DNA of 64,000 bases from Streptomyces qinglanensis (GTDB lineage Bacteria > Actinomycetota > Actinomycetes > Streptomycetales > Streptomycetaceae), in the NCBI RefSeq assembly GCF_900111245.1, contig NZ_FOGO01000008.1:186001-250000 (forward strand), read 5' to 3'. The notes beneath the pieces are model-generated. The model saw only the letters and a list, made by a program, of their open reading frames with translations, searched no databases and was not told the DNA's origin. Shown here in pieces: positions 56,707-64,000 of this stretch (within the stretch, counting starts at the first letter, position 1; each line of letters begins with the position of its first letter). Both the position numbers and the translations under genes were made by a program.

Positions 56707-58130
56707 CGGCGCTGGTGGAGCAGCCGGGGAGCCCGCGGCGGGCGGGCAGCGCAGGGGCGGCGGCCCCGGACGCGGAGGGCGCGGCCGACCCGGGCCGGGC
56801 CGCCGCCGCGGCCACCGAGGCGATCCTGGCCGACACGCTGGGGGGCGCGCACCGGGGTGTGGTGGTGAACTCGCCGCCCGGCGCGGGCAAGTCCACCCTC
56901 GTGGTGCGGGCCGCGCGTGAGCTGGCCGCAGCCGGGCATCCGCTGATGGTCGTCGCGCAGACGAATGCGCAGGTGGACGACCTGGTGGACCGGCTGGCGA
57001 CGGCCGACCCGGAGCTGCCGGTGGGCCGGCTGCACAGCAGTGAGCCCAGGCCCTACGACCCGATGCTGGACCGGCACCCGTCGGTGCGGCCTTCCGCGAA
57101 GCCCGCCGACCTGGCGGGGCTGGAGGTGGTGGTCTCCACCGCGGCGAAGTGGGCGTGGGTGGCGCCGGAGCAGCCGTGGCGGTACGCGATCGTCGACGAG
57201 GCGTACCAGATGCGCTCGGACGCGCTGCTGGCGGTGGCCGGGCTGTTCGAGCGGGCGCTGTTCGTGGGCGATCCGGGGCAGCTCGATCCGTTCAGCCAGG
57301 TCGGGGTCGAGCAGTGGGCGGGCCAGGCGCACGATCCCTCCGCCGGCGCGGTCGGCACGCTGCTGGCGCACAATCCCGGGCTGCCGCAGCACCGGCTGCC
57401 GGTCTCCTGGCGGCTGCCCGCTTCGGCGGCCGCGCTGGTGTCGGACGCGTTCTACCCGTACACGCCGTTCCGCAGCGGGACCGGACCCGGCGAGCGGCAG
57501 CTCGCCTTCACCGAGCCGGCCGACGGCTCGCCGCTGGACGCGGTGCTGGACGAGGCCGCCGGGGCCGGTTGGGGCCTGTTGGAGCTGCCCGCGGCCCGTA
57601 CGCCCCGGACGGACCCGGAGGCCGTCGCGGCGGTCGCGCGGCTGGTGCACCGGATGCTGGAGCGGGAGGGCCGCACCCGCGGCGAGAAGCACGGCGACGG
57701 CGACCCGAGCTCGCCGCTGTCCGCCGACCGGATCGCGGTGGGCACGGCGCACCGGGACCAGGCGGCGGCGGTCCGGGCGGCGCTGGCCGGGCCGGAAGGG
57801 GCCGGGGGCGACGTCGCCGCGCGGGTCACCGTCGACACGGCCAACCGGCTCCAGGGGCGGGAGTTCGACGTCACCGTCGTGCTGCACCCGCTGTCCGGGC
57901 GGCCGGACGCGACCGACTTCCATCTGGAGACGGGGCGGCTGTGCGTGCTGGCGTCGCGGCATCGGCACGCGTGCGTGGTGGTGTGCCGGGCGGGCGTCTC
58001 CGAGCTGCTGGACGACCATCCGGCGACCGAGCCGGTGCAGCTCGGCGCCGCGGCACCGGCTCCGGACGGCTGGGAGGCCCATCAGGCGGTGCTGGCACAC
58101 CTGGCCGGGCACCGGGTGCGGGAGGAGTGA
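56703..58130 (+). CDS. SF1 (Upf1/Dna2-like) helicase
   Basis: A 475-aa helicase. Walker A NSPPGAGKST (56-65), motif Ia VAQTNAQVDDLVDRL (about 84-98, as in Upf1 'xTNxAVDNL' segments), Walker B YAIVDEAYQM (161-170), motif III FVGDPGQLDPF (187-197), motif IV VSWRLP (234-239), motif V VDTANRLQGREFDVTVV (377-393), motif VI LASRHRHACVVV (416-427). All ATP- and nucleic-acid-binding elements are present. It is compact, lacking accessory domains, and has a 45-residue Ala/Pro/Gly lead. GTG at 56703 overlaps the previous stop. With the RecB-like nuclease encoded two genes upstream it recalls a Dna2 split over separate chains. Confidence 0.88.
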   Translation: MTALVEQPGSPRRAGSAGAAAPDAEGAADPGRAAAAATEAILADTLGGAHRGVVVNSPPGAGKSTLVVRAARELAAAGHPLMVVAQTNAQVDDLVDRLATADPELPVGRLHSSEPRPYDPMLDRHPSVRPSAKPADLAGLEVVVSTAAKWAWVAPEQPWRYAIVDEAYQMRSDALLAVAGLFERALFVGDPGQLDPFSQVGVEQWAGQAHDPSAGAVGTLLAHNPGLPQHRLPVSWRLPASAAALVSDAFYPYTPFRSGTGPGERQLAFTEPADGSPLDAVLDEAAGAGWGLLELPAARTPRTDPEAVAAVARLVHRMLEREGRTRGEKHGDGDPSSPLSADRIAVGTAHRDQAAAVRAALAGPEGAGGDVAARVTVDTANRLQGREFDVTVVLHPLSGRPDATDFHLETGRLCVLASRHRHACVVVCRAGVSELLDDHPATEPVQLGAAAPAPDGWEAHQAVLAHLAGHRVREE

Positions 58131-58235
58131 CGGCGCGGGCCCGGCGTCCGGAGAGCGGCCGCTTCCGCGGGCCGTGCGGGGACGGGGGTGCGGAGCGCAC
58201 AATGGAGGGCGGCCCACCACCTTGGAGGTATGTAC

Positions 58236-58640
58236 ATGGCTGAGCCGCACTCGGCTCCGGATCCCTCGCGCTCGTCCGGCGGGGGAAGCGGGGGCGGCCC
58301 GCTGTACCGCCGACCGGCACCGCTGCTGTTCGAGCCGGCCGAGGCGGCCCCCGACGACGAGCACTTCTTCGGCCTGGAGTCGCTCACCGATCCCAAGGAG
58401 CTGCTGGACCGGGCGACGGAGCTGGTGCACGCGTTCCGTGCGGCCGCCGACCGGGCGCAGGAGTACCAGGCGTCGGCGGCCGCGCAGCTCGCCGATCCCA
58501 AGCGGTTCGACAAGCTGCCGGACGAGGCGATCGCGGACCGGGGCGGCTGGAGCGAGGAGTATGCCCGCAAGATGATCCAGTTCGGCCAGGATCTGCTGCG
58601 GGACCGGGTGCCGGGCACCCGGCCGCCCGGTCGGCAGTGA
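58236..58640 (+). CDS. Small acidic conserved-type protein, 134 aa, after helicase operon
   Basis: A soluble helical protein: a Gly/Ser-rich start, then 'FEPAEAAPDDEHFFGLESLTDPKELLDRATELVHAFRAAADRAQEYQASAAAQLADPKRFDKLPDEAIADRGGWSEEYARKMIQFGQDLLRDRV'. I recognise similar Streptomyces proteins but no function. ATG at 58236 is chosen because TTGGAGGT ends 6-7 bases upstream, whereas the ATG at 58230 is too close to it. It follows the helicase by 105 bases in the same direction; CACAAT near 58196 could be its own -10, so membership of the operon is uncertain. Confidence 0.75.
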   Translation: MAEPHSAPDPSRSSGGGSGGGPLYRRPAPLLFEPAEAAPDDEHFFGLESLTDPKELLDRATELVHAFRAAADRAQEYQASAAAQLADPKRFDKLPDEAIADRGGWSEEYARKMIQFGQDLLRDRVPGTRPPGRQ

Positions 58641-58806
58641 GTCTCCCCGGCGGCGTGCCGGGGTTCGGCGGGGCCGTCGGCGGGGCGTCGGGGGCCGGGG
58701 GTGGCGGTACTCCCGGGCGGCCGGCTTCCCGGGCCGCACACCCCTCCGTCCCCCGGCCTCCGTCCCGGCGCCGCAGGTCGGGGAGGGGGCGTGCGGAATA
58801 TCGATT

Positions 58807-58835
58807 TTCGCTTCACCGGATCGTGGTGCTAAGGT
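58807..58835 (+). promoter_or_regulatory. tRNA-Lys promoter
   Basis: -35 TTCGCT (58807-58812), 17 bases, -10 TAAGGT (58830-58835), 15 bases before the tRNA 5' end. The local AT-rich patch supports it. Confidence 0.65.
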
Positions 58836-58850
58836 CTACGACGTCAGCAG

Positions 58851-58924
58851 GCGCCGCTAGCTCAGTTGGTTAGAGCAGCTGACTCTTAATCAGCGGGTCC
58901 GGGGTTCGAGTCCCTGGCGGCGCA
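58851..58924 (+). tRNA. tRNA-Lys (CTT anticodon)
   Basis: Cloverleaf: acceptor GCGCCGC/GCGGCGC, D-stem GCTC/GAGC, anticodon stem GCTGA/TCAGC with loop CTCTTAA (anticodon CTT, 58885-58887), T-stem CGGGG/CCCTG around TTCGAGT, discriminator A at 58924. CCA is not encoded. Confidence 0.97.
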
Positions 58925-58932
58925 CAGACAGT

Positions 58933-58964
58933 CGAAGGCCCCTCGCGGAAGCGGGGGGCCTTCG
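58933..58964 (+). terminator. tRNA-Lys terminator
   Basis: CGAAGGCCCCTCGC (58933-58946), loop GGAA, GCGGGGGGCCTTCG (58951-58964): 14 pairs with one G-T. Followed by TCGTCGTGT, a weak T-containing tail. Confidence 0.85.
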
Positions 58965-59042
58965 TCGTGTGTGCGGCCACCCCTGGACCGGTCACCGCGG
59001 GTCCGGGTCCCGACACCGTGGACAGCGAGCAGTCCCACTCCC

Positions 59043-59057
59043 GATAGTTGGACTATC
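59043..59057. promoter_or_regulatory. Palindromic site upstream of MerR gene
   Basis: GATAGT TGG ACTATC: perfect 6-base arms with a 3-base centre, 57 bases before the MerR ATG. A TTGGAC hexamer (59048-59053) overlaps it. A likely autoregulatory operator. Confidence 0.55.
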
Positions 59058-59113
59058 TATCACGGTTGGGAGAAGGTGCACATGGCCTCGTGCAGAGCGG
59101 AGAAGGGAAACCG

Positions 59114-59746
59114 ATGCGCATTGCGGAGCTGAGTCGACTCAGCGGAGTGCCCGCACCGACGATCAAGTACTACGTACGGGAGTCGCTGCTGGCGCCCGGC
59201 GAGCGCACCGGTCGCAACCAGGCCCGGTACGACGAGCAGCACGTGACCAGGCTGCGCCTGATCCGCGCCCTGCTGGAGGTGGGCGGACTCTCGGTCGCCG
59301 CCGCCCGCGACGTCGTCGCCGCGCTCGACAGCCCGCAGACCGGCAGCCGCAAGGTGCGGGGCGCCGCCCGGCAGACCGTCCCCGCCGCCCGGACGGGGCC
59401 GGCCCACCCCGAGGAGCCGGGACAGCGCGAGGCCCTCGCCGAGATCCGGGCCCTTGTCGCACGCCACGGCTGGCAGGTCGAGGAGCACGCTCCCGCGCTG
59501 GCCGCCGCAGCGCGGGTCCTGGGGGCGCTGCGCGGACTGGGCCAGGACGACTTCGCCGATCAGCTCGACAGCTACGCACGCGCCGCGGACGCCGTGGCCG
59601 CCACCGATCTGGAGATCGTCCGGAAGCGCCCGGACGCGGACGCCATGGCCGAGGCGGTGGTCCTGGGCAACATCCTGGGCGACGCGCTGCTGGCCGCGCT
59701 GCGCCGCCTCGCCCAGGCGCACCGGTCGGCCGAGCTGTGCGACTGA
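59114..59746 (+). CDS. MerR-family transcriptional regulator
   Basis: A 210-aa regulator. N-terminal winged helix MRIAELSRLSGVPAPTIKYYVRESLLAPGERTGRNQARYDEQHVTRLRLIRALLEVGGLS is classic MerR, including the Tyr/Arg wing. The C-terminal helical domain (about 100-210) is longer than in metal-sensing members, without a Cys cluster, so it senses something other than metals. GGGAAA precedes the ATG; an upstream in-frame ATG at 59048 would overlap the operator. No target gene lies next to it apart from itself. Confidence 0.9.
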   Translation: MRIAELSRLSGVPAPTIKYYVRESLLAPGERTGRNQARYDEQHVTRLRLIRALLEVGGLSVAAARDVVAALDSPQTGSRKVRGAARQTVPAARTGPAHPEEPGQREALAEIRALVARHGWQVEEHAPALAAAARVLGALRGLGQDDFADQLDSYARAADAVAATDLEIVRKRPDADAMAEAVVLGNILGDALLAALRRLAQAHRSAELCD

Positions 59747-59839
59747 CCTCCGGCACCCGGCGCCCCGGGCGCCCCCGCCCGGCCCCGCGCCGCCCGCTCC
59801 CCGCCCACCGGCCCCGGGCCGCCCGCCGCGCGGCGCTCG

Positions 59840-61228
59840 TCAGCTTCTGACCACGCGCAGTGTCCAGTCGCCGTCCGGGGTGCGTCCGGTGACCTCGACG
59901 CGGAAGGCGTCGCGGGGGTCGGACCAGCTCTCACCCACGCCGAGCGGCGCGTCGGCGAGCTGGCTGTGCACGGAGGTCTCGCGGCAGCGGGAGGTCCCCG
60001 GATGGCCGTCGACGACCTCCACGGGGCCGTGCGTGGAGGGTGTGTCGCTGCTCACCCGGTAGATCAGCAGTCCTTCGGAGCAGGCCCCCACATCGTTGCC
60101 CGCGCGTTCGCGGATCTCCATGACCAGGGCCCGGTGCGCGCCGGTCCGCAGGACGAGGAGCCGGACTCCGTCCGCGCCCGCCTCCGGGGTCTCGCGCGCG
60201 GGCGCGGGCGGCGGCCCGGCCGCGACCGGGCGCCGCACCTCGCGGCGGGGCTGCGCCCGGTGCGCGGGGGCGGTGAGGGGCCGCAGGGTGTAGCGGGTGC
60301 GGGGCGATTCCGCGTGCGCCTGCTGCCGGGCCGCGTCCCCGGTCGTCGGGATGCAGGCCACGTTGGACCGCCCCAGCCAGCCGAGCTTCCACTTGTGCCA
60401 GCCGAGCGGCTCGGGTGCGAGCCCGAACTGGCTGCCCATCAGGTCCCAGTCCCCGACCCTGGTGTCCCAGTCCGCCTTGCCGTCGGAAGGGCGCTGGTAG
60501 AGATCGGGCAGGTCGAAGAGATGCCCGGTCTCGTGGGCCAGGACATTGCGGTCGGGTGGACTCTGTTCGAACACGGTGACGATGCGGTCGAGCTCCACCC
60601 CGTCCGCATGCAGCGGCTCATTGAGGTTGACGACTTTTGTCGCATCGGGATCCACCCCCGGGGCGTCCGGGTCTGCGATCAGGTAGACGACGTCGTAGCG
60701 ACCGAAGTCCACCCGCGGATCGGCGGCGGCGACAGCGTCGCGCAGGTAGGAATTGCGCAGGTCAGCGTCCCAGTCGCGCTGTATGTCGTACTCCGCGGCG
60801 GGGCGGGGCATCCGGATCCAGCGGTCGATCGGACGCGGTCGCAAGCGGAACTTTCCGTAACTCGCCCGCTTGAAAAAGTCTGATGTAGCCGGGAAATGGT
60901 CATTCACAAGCTCGCGAGGGGTGGCCATCGGGGTCGCATCGGGGAAAGAGAGAAAGAGAAGGGCGGCGTCGAGCGTCCCCTCGGGACGCGGATAGGAGGC
61001 GTTCCAGGTGTCCAGACCCAGCGAGTGGTGCGCATCGGTGCGCGGCAGGGCGCACGGCATGCCCGCCGCGACGGCCTGCACGGGACCGGCCACCAGGCCG
61101 ACCCCCATGAAGGCGGTCAGCGCCATGAGCACCGCTCCCACCCGGTGCCGGGCACCGGGACCCAGGGAGTCCGCGCCGCGCCCGGGACGGCGCGGAGCCA
61201 CTCCGTCGGGTACAGACGCATGCGCCAC
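59840..61228 (-). CDS. Secreted M6-like metalloprotease
   Basis: A 462-aa exported zinc protease. Basic start, hydrophobic segment about residues 30-55 (VGAVLMALTAFMGVGLVAGPVQAVAAG), then the catalytic domain with NVLAHETGHLFDLPDLYQ: HExxH at 232-236 and the extended Asp, typical of immune-inhibitor-A-like M6 enzymes. Upstream blocks 'LLFLSFPDA' and 'YGKFRLRPRPIDRWIRM' also match the family. The last 130 residues are an Arg/Pro-rich linker and a beta domain. GTG start preceded by GAGGT. It would degrade proteins outside the cell; substrate unknown. Confidence 0.88.
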   Translation of the reverse strand: MAHASVPDGVAPRRPGRGADSLGPGARHRVGAVLMALTAFMGVGLVAGPVQAVAAGMPCALPRTDAHHSLGLDTWNASYPRPEGTLDAALLFLSFPDATPMATPRELVNDHFPATSDFFKRASYGKFRLRPRPIDRWIRMPRPAAEYDIQRDWDADLRNSYLRDAVAAADPRVDFGRYDVVYLIADPDAPGVDPDATKVVNLNEPLHADGVELDRIVTVFEQSPPDRNVLAHETGHLFDLPDLYQRPSDGKADWDTRVGDWDLMGSQFGLAPEPLGWHKWKLGWLGRSNVACIPTTGDAARQQAHAESPRTRYTLRPLTAPAHRAQPRREVRRPVAAGPPPAPARETPEAGADGVRLLVLRTGAHRALVMEIRERAGNDVGACSEGLLIYRVSSDTPSTHGPVEVVDGHPGTSRCRETSVHSQLADAPLGVGESWSDPRDAFRVEVTGRTPDGDWTLRVVRS

Positions 61229-61578
61229 GCGAGGACCTCACCGGAAGAGGACAGATGGACCCTCCTCAGATTCGCGCCGTATGTCCGGTGATGCGCTGTT
61301 TCGATAGACCGGACGAGTCAACTGCAGTATGACTACTCTTCGTAATGGGCGGTCGATAGTGGTCGGGGCACACTCAGGACCGATACGGAAACGGTCACCC
61401 GTGCGCCCACGCCCCTCTCCCGGCCACCCGACCGACCGGAAGCCCGAGCGGAGACACTGGCTCCGCTCTTGCGCCAACCTCTATGATCGGCACATTTCCA
61501 GCGCGGATCCTCCCCTGGGCGGCCCACGGGCAGCCGGCCGACCGATCCGCACGAGACGAGCCCCCCGCGGAGCGATCG
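61229..61578. promoter_or_regulatory. Divergent gap between metalloprotease and cyclic-di-GMP gene
   Basis: About 350 bases. Contains a GTCCGGT...ACCGGAC hairpin (61283-61289 / 61308-61314) and minus-strand TTGACT (61321-61316) that could be a -35 for the protease, without a clear -10. The last 96 bases are in frame with the GGDEF-EAL gene and could code if translation starts at 61483. Confidence 0.4.
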
Positions 61579-63396
61579 GTGAACGGACCCCTCGAAGGAC
61601 CGGGCAAAGACTCCGGCGAAGCCCTCGTAACCCAACCCCAGACCATCACGGAAAGTAGCCACAAGCGCTGGCGACGGCGCGCACACCACGGGCACAACGA
61701 GAGCGACTTCCGGGCCGCCTTCCACGCGGCGCAGTTGCCGATGGCCATCGTCGACCCCAACGGCCGGGTGCTGACGGCCAACCGGGCGCTGGGAATCCTG
61801 CTGGGCGCCGAGCCGCACCGGCTGACCGCACGGCCCATCGCCGAGTTGGCCGGGCTCGGCCTGGACGGACGGGTGCGCAGCGCCTACCACGAGGCGCTGC
61901 AGGGCCGTACCGACCGGATGTCCTGCACCCGCAGGCTCAAGCACGCCGACGGCCACACCCTCTGGGCCGAGATCACGGTGACCCCCACCGCGCGCGGCGG
62001 CGAGGCGCTGCTGTCCATCGCGGACATCAGCGAGCGCCGCGACCTCCAGGAGCGGCTGCGGCATCTGCAGATGCACGACCCGGTCACCAGGCTGCCCAAC
62101 CGCACCCTCTTCTTCGAGCGGCTGGCCGGAGCGCTGGCCGACTCGGCGACGGGCCGGACCGGGCTGTGCTACCTCGACCTGGACGGCTTCAAGGCCGTCA
62201 ACGACACCCTCGGCCACCGGATCGGCGACAGCCTGCTGGACGCGGTGGCGCAGCGGCTGACCCTGTGCGCCGAGGCGGGCGGGGAGGACGGCGGCGGCCA
62301 CCTGGTGGCCCGGCTGGGCGGCGACGAGTTCGCGCTGCTGGTCGAGTCCTCCACCGGCACCGAGCAGCTCACCCAGCTCGCCCAGTCCGTCCTGACCACC
62401 CTCCAGCGGCCGTTCGACCTGGCCGGGCAGCGGCTGTCGGTCTCGGCCAGCATCGGGGTCGTCGAACGGGAGACGGCGGGCACCACACCCACCGAGCTGA
62501 TGCAGGCGGCCGACACCACGCTGTACTGGGCCAAGGCCGACGGCAAGGCCCGCTGGACGCTCTTCGACCCGGAGCGCAACGCCCACCGGATGACCCGGCA
62601 GTCCCTCTCCTCCACCCTGCGCCGGGCCGTGGAGCGGGGCGAGTTCGTGCTGGAGTACCAGCCGATCGTGGGCTTCGCCGACGACCGGCTGCGCGGTGTC
62701 GAGGCCCTGGTGCGCTGGCAGCATCCGCAGTTCGGAATGCTCAGCCCGGACCGGTTCATCGGCCTCGCGGAGGAGAACGGCGCCATCGTGCCGCTGGGCC
62801 GCTGGGTGCTGGAGGAGTCCTGCCGGCAGGCGCGGCGCTGGATGCGGGAGCACGCGGGACCGCCGCTGTACGTGAGCGTCAACGTGGCGGTACGCCAGGT
62901 GTGGGACTCCGACTTGGTGCGGGACGTGGCCGACATCCTGGAGGAGACCGGGCTGCCCGCCGGGCTGCTCCAACTGGAGCTGACCGAGTCGGCGGTGATG
63001 GGGTCCGCCGGGCGCCCCCTCCAGGCGCTGCAGGCGCTCTCGGAGACGGGGGTGCGCATCGCCATCGACGACTTCGGCACCGGCTACTCCAACCTGGCCT
63101 ACCTCAGCCGCCTCCCGGTGCGCGCGCTCAAGCTGGACGGCACCTTCGTGCGCGGCTTCCGCACGGCACGGCACCAGAACCCCGCGGACGAGACGATCGT
63201 GACGGCCCTGGTCCAGCTCGCGCACAAGCTGGGCCTGACCGTCACCGCCGAGTGCGTGGAGGGCCCGGCGCAGGCCGAGCGCCTCCGCCGGATCGGCTGC
63301 GACACCGGCCAGGGCTGGCACTACGCCAAACCCATGGCGGCCGACCGGATCGCCGAGCTGCTGGCATGGTCGCCCCCGGAGGCGGGCAGCGCGTAG
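61579..63396 (+). CDS. PAS-GGDEF-EAL cyclic-di-GMP protein (CdgA-like)
   Basis: A 605-aa cytoplasmic protein. PAS domain about residues 50-165 (FRAAFHAAQLPMAIVDPNGRVLTANRALG), GGDEF domain with intact RLGGDEF (245-251), and EAL domain with GVEALVRW (Glu375), ELTES, and DDFGTGYSNLAYL. Both catalytic signatures are intact, so synthesis and hydrolysis of cyclic-di-GMP are possible. No RxxD inhibitory site precedes GGDEF. Resembles Streptomyces CdgA/RmdA proteins controlling development (recalled). GTG at 61579 follows GGAG by 6 bases; ATG at 61483 would add 32 residues with no ribosome site. Confidence 0.88.
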   Translation: MNGPLEGPGKDSGEALVTQPQTITESSHKRWRRRAHHGHNESDFRAAFHAAQLPMAIVDPNGRVLTANRALGILLGAEPHRLTARPIAELAGLGLDGRVRSAYHEALQGRTDRMSCTRRLKHADGHTLWAEITVTPTARGGEALLSIADISERRDLQERLRHLQMHDPVTRLPNRTLFFERLAGALADSATGRTGLCYLDLDGFKAVNDTLGHRIGDSLLDAVAQRLTLCAEAGGEDGGGHLVARLGGDEFALLVESSTGTEQLTQLAQSVLTTLQRPFDLAGQRLSVSASIGVVERETAGTTPTELMQAADTTLYWAKADGKARWTLFDPERNAHRMTRQSLSSTLRRAVERGEFVLEYQPIVGFADDRLRGVEALVRWQHPQFGMLSPDRFIGLAEENGAIVPLGRWVLEESCRQARRWMREHAGPPLYVSVNVAVRQVWDSDLVRDVADILEETGLPAGLLQLELTESAVMGSAGRPLQALQALSETGVRIAIDDFGTGYSNLAYLSRLPVRALKLDGTFVRGFRTARHQNPADETIVTALVQLAHKLGLTVTAECVEGPAQAERLRRIGCDTGQGWHYAKPMAADRIAELLAWSPPEAGSA

Positions 63397-63406
63397 TCCT
63401 CCGGAG

Positions 63407-63439
63407 CCCGGTTCCGGGAGAACCCCGCCCGGAACCGGG
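63407..63439. terminator. Terminator after GGDEF-EAL gene
   Basis: CCCGGTTCCGGG (63407-63418), 9-base loop, CCCGGAACCGGG (63428-63439): 12 perfect pairs, 10 bases after the stop, between convergent genes. Confidence 0.8.
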
Positions 63440-63492
63440 GGCGGCCCCTGGGGAACCGCCGCCGCAGCCGGTCAGGGGAGCCGGTGGCGCGG

Positions 63493-64000
63493 TCAGGGGA
63501 GCCGGTAGGCGTCGGCTATCAGTTCCAGCGACCGGGCACGGGCCTCGGGGGTGTGCGCGTTGGCGGTGAGCATCAGCTCGTCGGCGCCGGTCCGCTCGAC
63601 CAGCGCGTCGAGACCGGCCCGCACCGCGTCGGGGGTGCCGTGGGTGACGTTGCCCAGCCAGCTCTCCACGAAGTCGCGCTCCACGGGGCTGAACGGGTAC
63701 GCCTCGGCCTCCTCCGGGGTGGGGATCAGTCCGGGCCGTCCGGTCCGCAGCCGCACCATGGACAGGGCCCCCGTCAGCACCTGGCGGCGGGCCTCCTTCT
63801 CGTCCTCGGCGGCCAGCGCGGCGGCGCCGATCAGCGCGTACGGCTCGGCCAGCACCGCCGAGGGGCGGAACGTCTCACGGTAGAGCTCCAGGGCCGGGAG
63901 CGTGTTGGCGGCGGAGAAGTGGTGCGCGAAGGCGAACGGGAGCCCCAGTTGCCCCGCGAGCTGGGCGCTGAACCCGGAGGAGCCCAGCAGCCACACCGGC
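63493..64000 (-). CDS. LLM-class flavin-dependent oxidoreductase, C-terminal part
   Basis: Runs off the right edge; about 169 C-terminal codons are visible. 'VWLLGSSGFSAQLAGQLGLPFAFAHHFSAANTLPALELYRETFRPSAVL' is the diagnostic segment of the 'LLM class, MsnO8/luciferase-like' group with the FMN-contact Gly-Ser-Ser-Gly. Then 'VERDFVESWLGNVTHGTPDAVRAGLDALVERTGADELMLTANAHTPEARARSLELIADAY'. It would use FMNH2 or F420 to oxidise a substrate not identified. The N-terminal half is outside the window. Confidence 0.9.
   Translation of the reverse strand, partial: PVWLLGSSGFSAQLAGQLGLPFAFAHHFSAANTLPALELYRETFRPSAVLAEPYALIGAAALAAEDEKEARRQVLTGALSMVRLRTGRPGLIPTPEEAEAYPFSPVERDFVESWLGNVTHGTPDAVRAGLDALVERTGADELMLTANAHTPEARARSLELIADAYRLP

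Overview
The window is very GC-rich (third codon positions almost all G or C), rich in GTG starts, overlapping ATGA/GTGA gene junctions, leaderless promoters and actinobacterial families (AdpA, chaplin, UspA, oligoribonuclease OrnA). This points to a Streptomyces-type actinomycete chromosome. From memory, the order agmatinase, TesB, acyl-CoA dehydrogenase/TetR, acyl-CoA carboxylase/HMG-CoA lyase operon, hexosaminidase, GlmS, UspA, AdpA, OrnA resembles the adpA-ornA neighbourhood of S. coelicolor. No rRNA, CRISPR array, transposase or integrase was seen.

1-11.1 kb is carbohydrate uptake and catabolism: a ribose-type ABC operon (lacI C-terminus, rbsA, rbsC, rbsB, rbsK, rbsD), then a minus-strand three-gene set (Gfo/Idh dehydrogenase, DUF993 aldolase-like protein, sugar-phosphate isomerase). 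That set is transcribed away from a second LacI gene and a second isomerase across a LacI-type operator. 11.1-22.1 kb holds a secreted S37-type tripeptidyl aminopeptidase, a Nudix hydrolase, a two-in-one ABC exporter, an agmatinase, a phosphatase-like protein, acyl-CoA thioesterase TesB and an acyl-CoA dehydrogenase. 22.3-29.5 kb is a leucine/isovalerate degradation block (carboxylase beta and biotinylated alpha subunits, HMG-CoA lyase, acyl-CoA dehydrogenase) divergent from a TetR gene. Two copies of a 16-bp site in perfect inverted orientation lie between them, and an unusual 9-bp tandem repeat lies in the leader.

29.8-38.8 kb carries a small Cys-rich protein, a GH20 hexosaminidase, glmS, a universal stress protein, adpA (with its in-frame TTA codon), orn and tRNA-His. 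Hexosaminidase and GlmS link aminosugar recovery to cell-wall precursor supply, next to a master developmental regulator. 38.9-53.8 kb is mixed: CPA-type antiporter, secreted small proteins, an M23 peptidase with a collagen-like linker, a LacI regulator, a GH18 chitinase-like protein, a short chaplin, a two-component system, a spermidine-synthase-like methyltransferase, an HTH/TPR regulator and a histidine phosphatase.

53.9-58.6 kb is the most interesting part. Three translationally coupled genes encode a RecB/Cas4-like PD-(D/E)XK nuclease with four cysteines placed like an iron-sulfur cluster, a protein I cannot assign, and a Upf1/Dna2-like SF1 helicase, followed by a small acidic protein. 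It looks like a Dna2-type nuclease-helicase split into separate subunits. The window ends with tRNA-Lys, a MerR regulator, an M6-like metalloprotease, a PAS-GGDEF-EAL cyclic-di-GMP protein and a truncated LLM flavin oxidoreductase. Assignments rest on motifs read by eye and on recalled family features; no database search was run.
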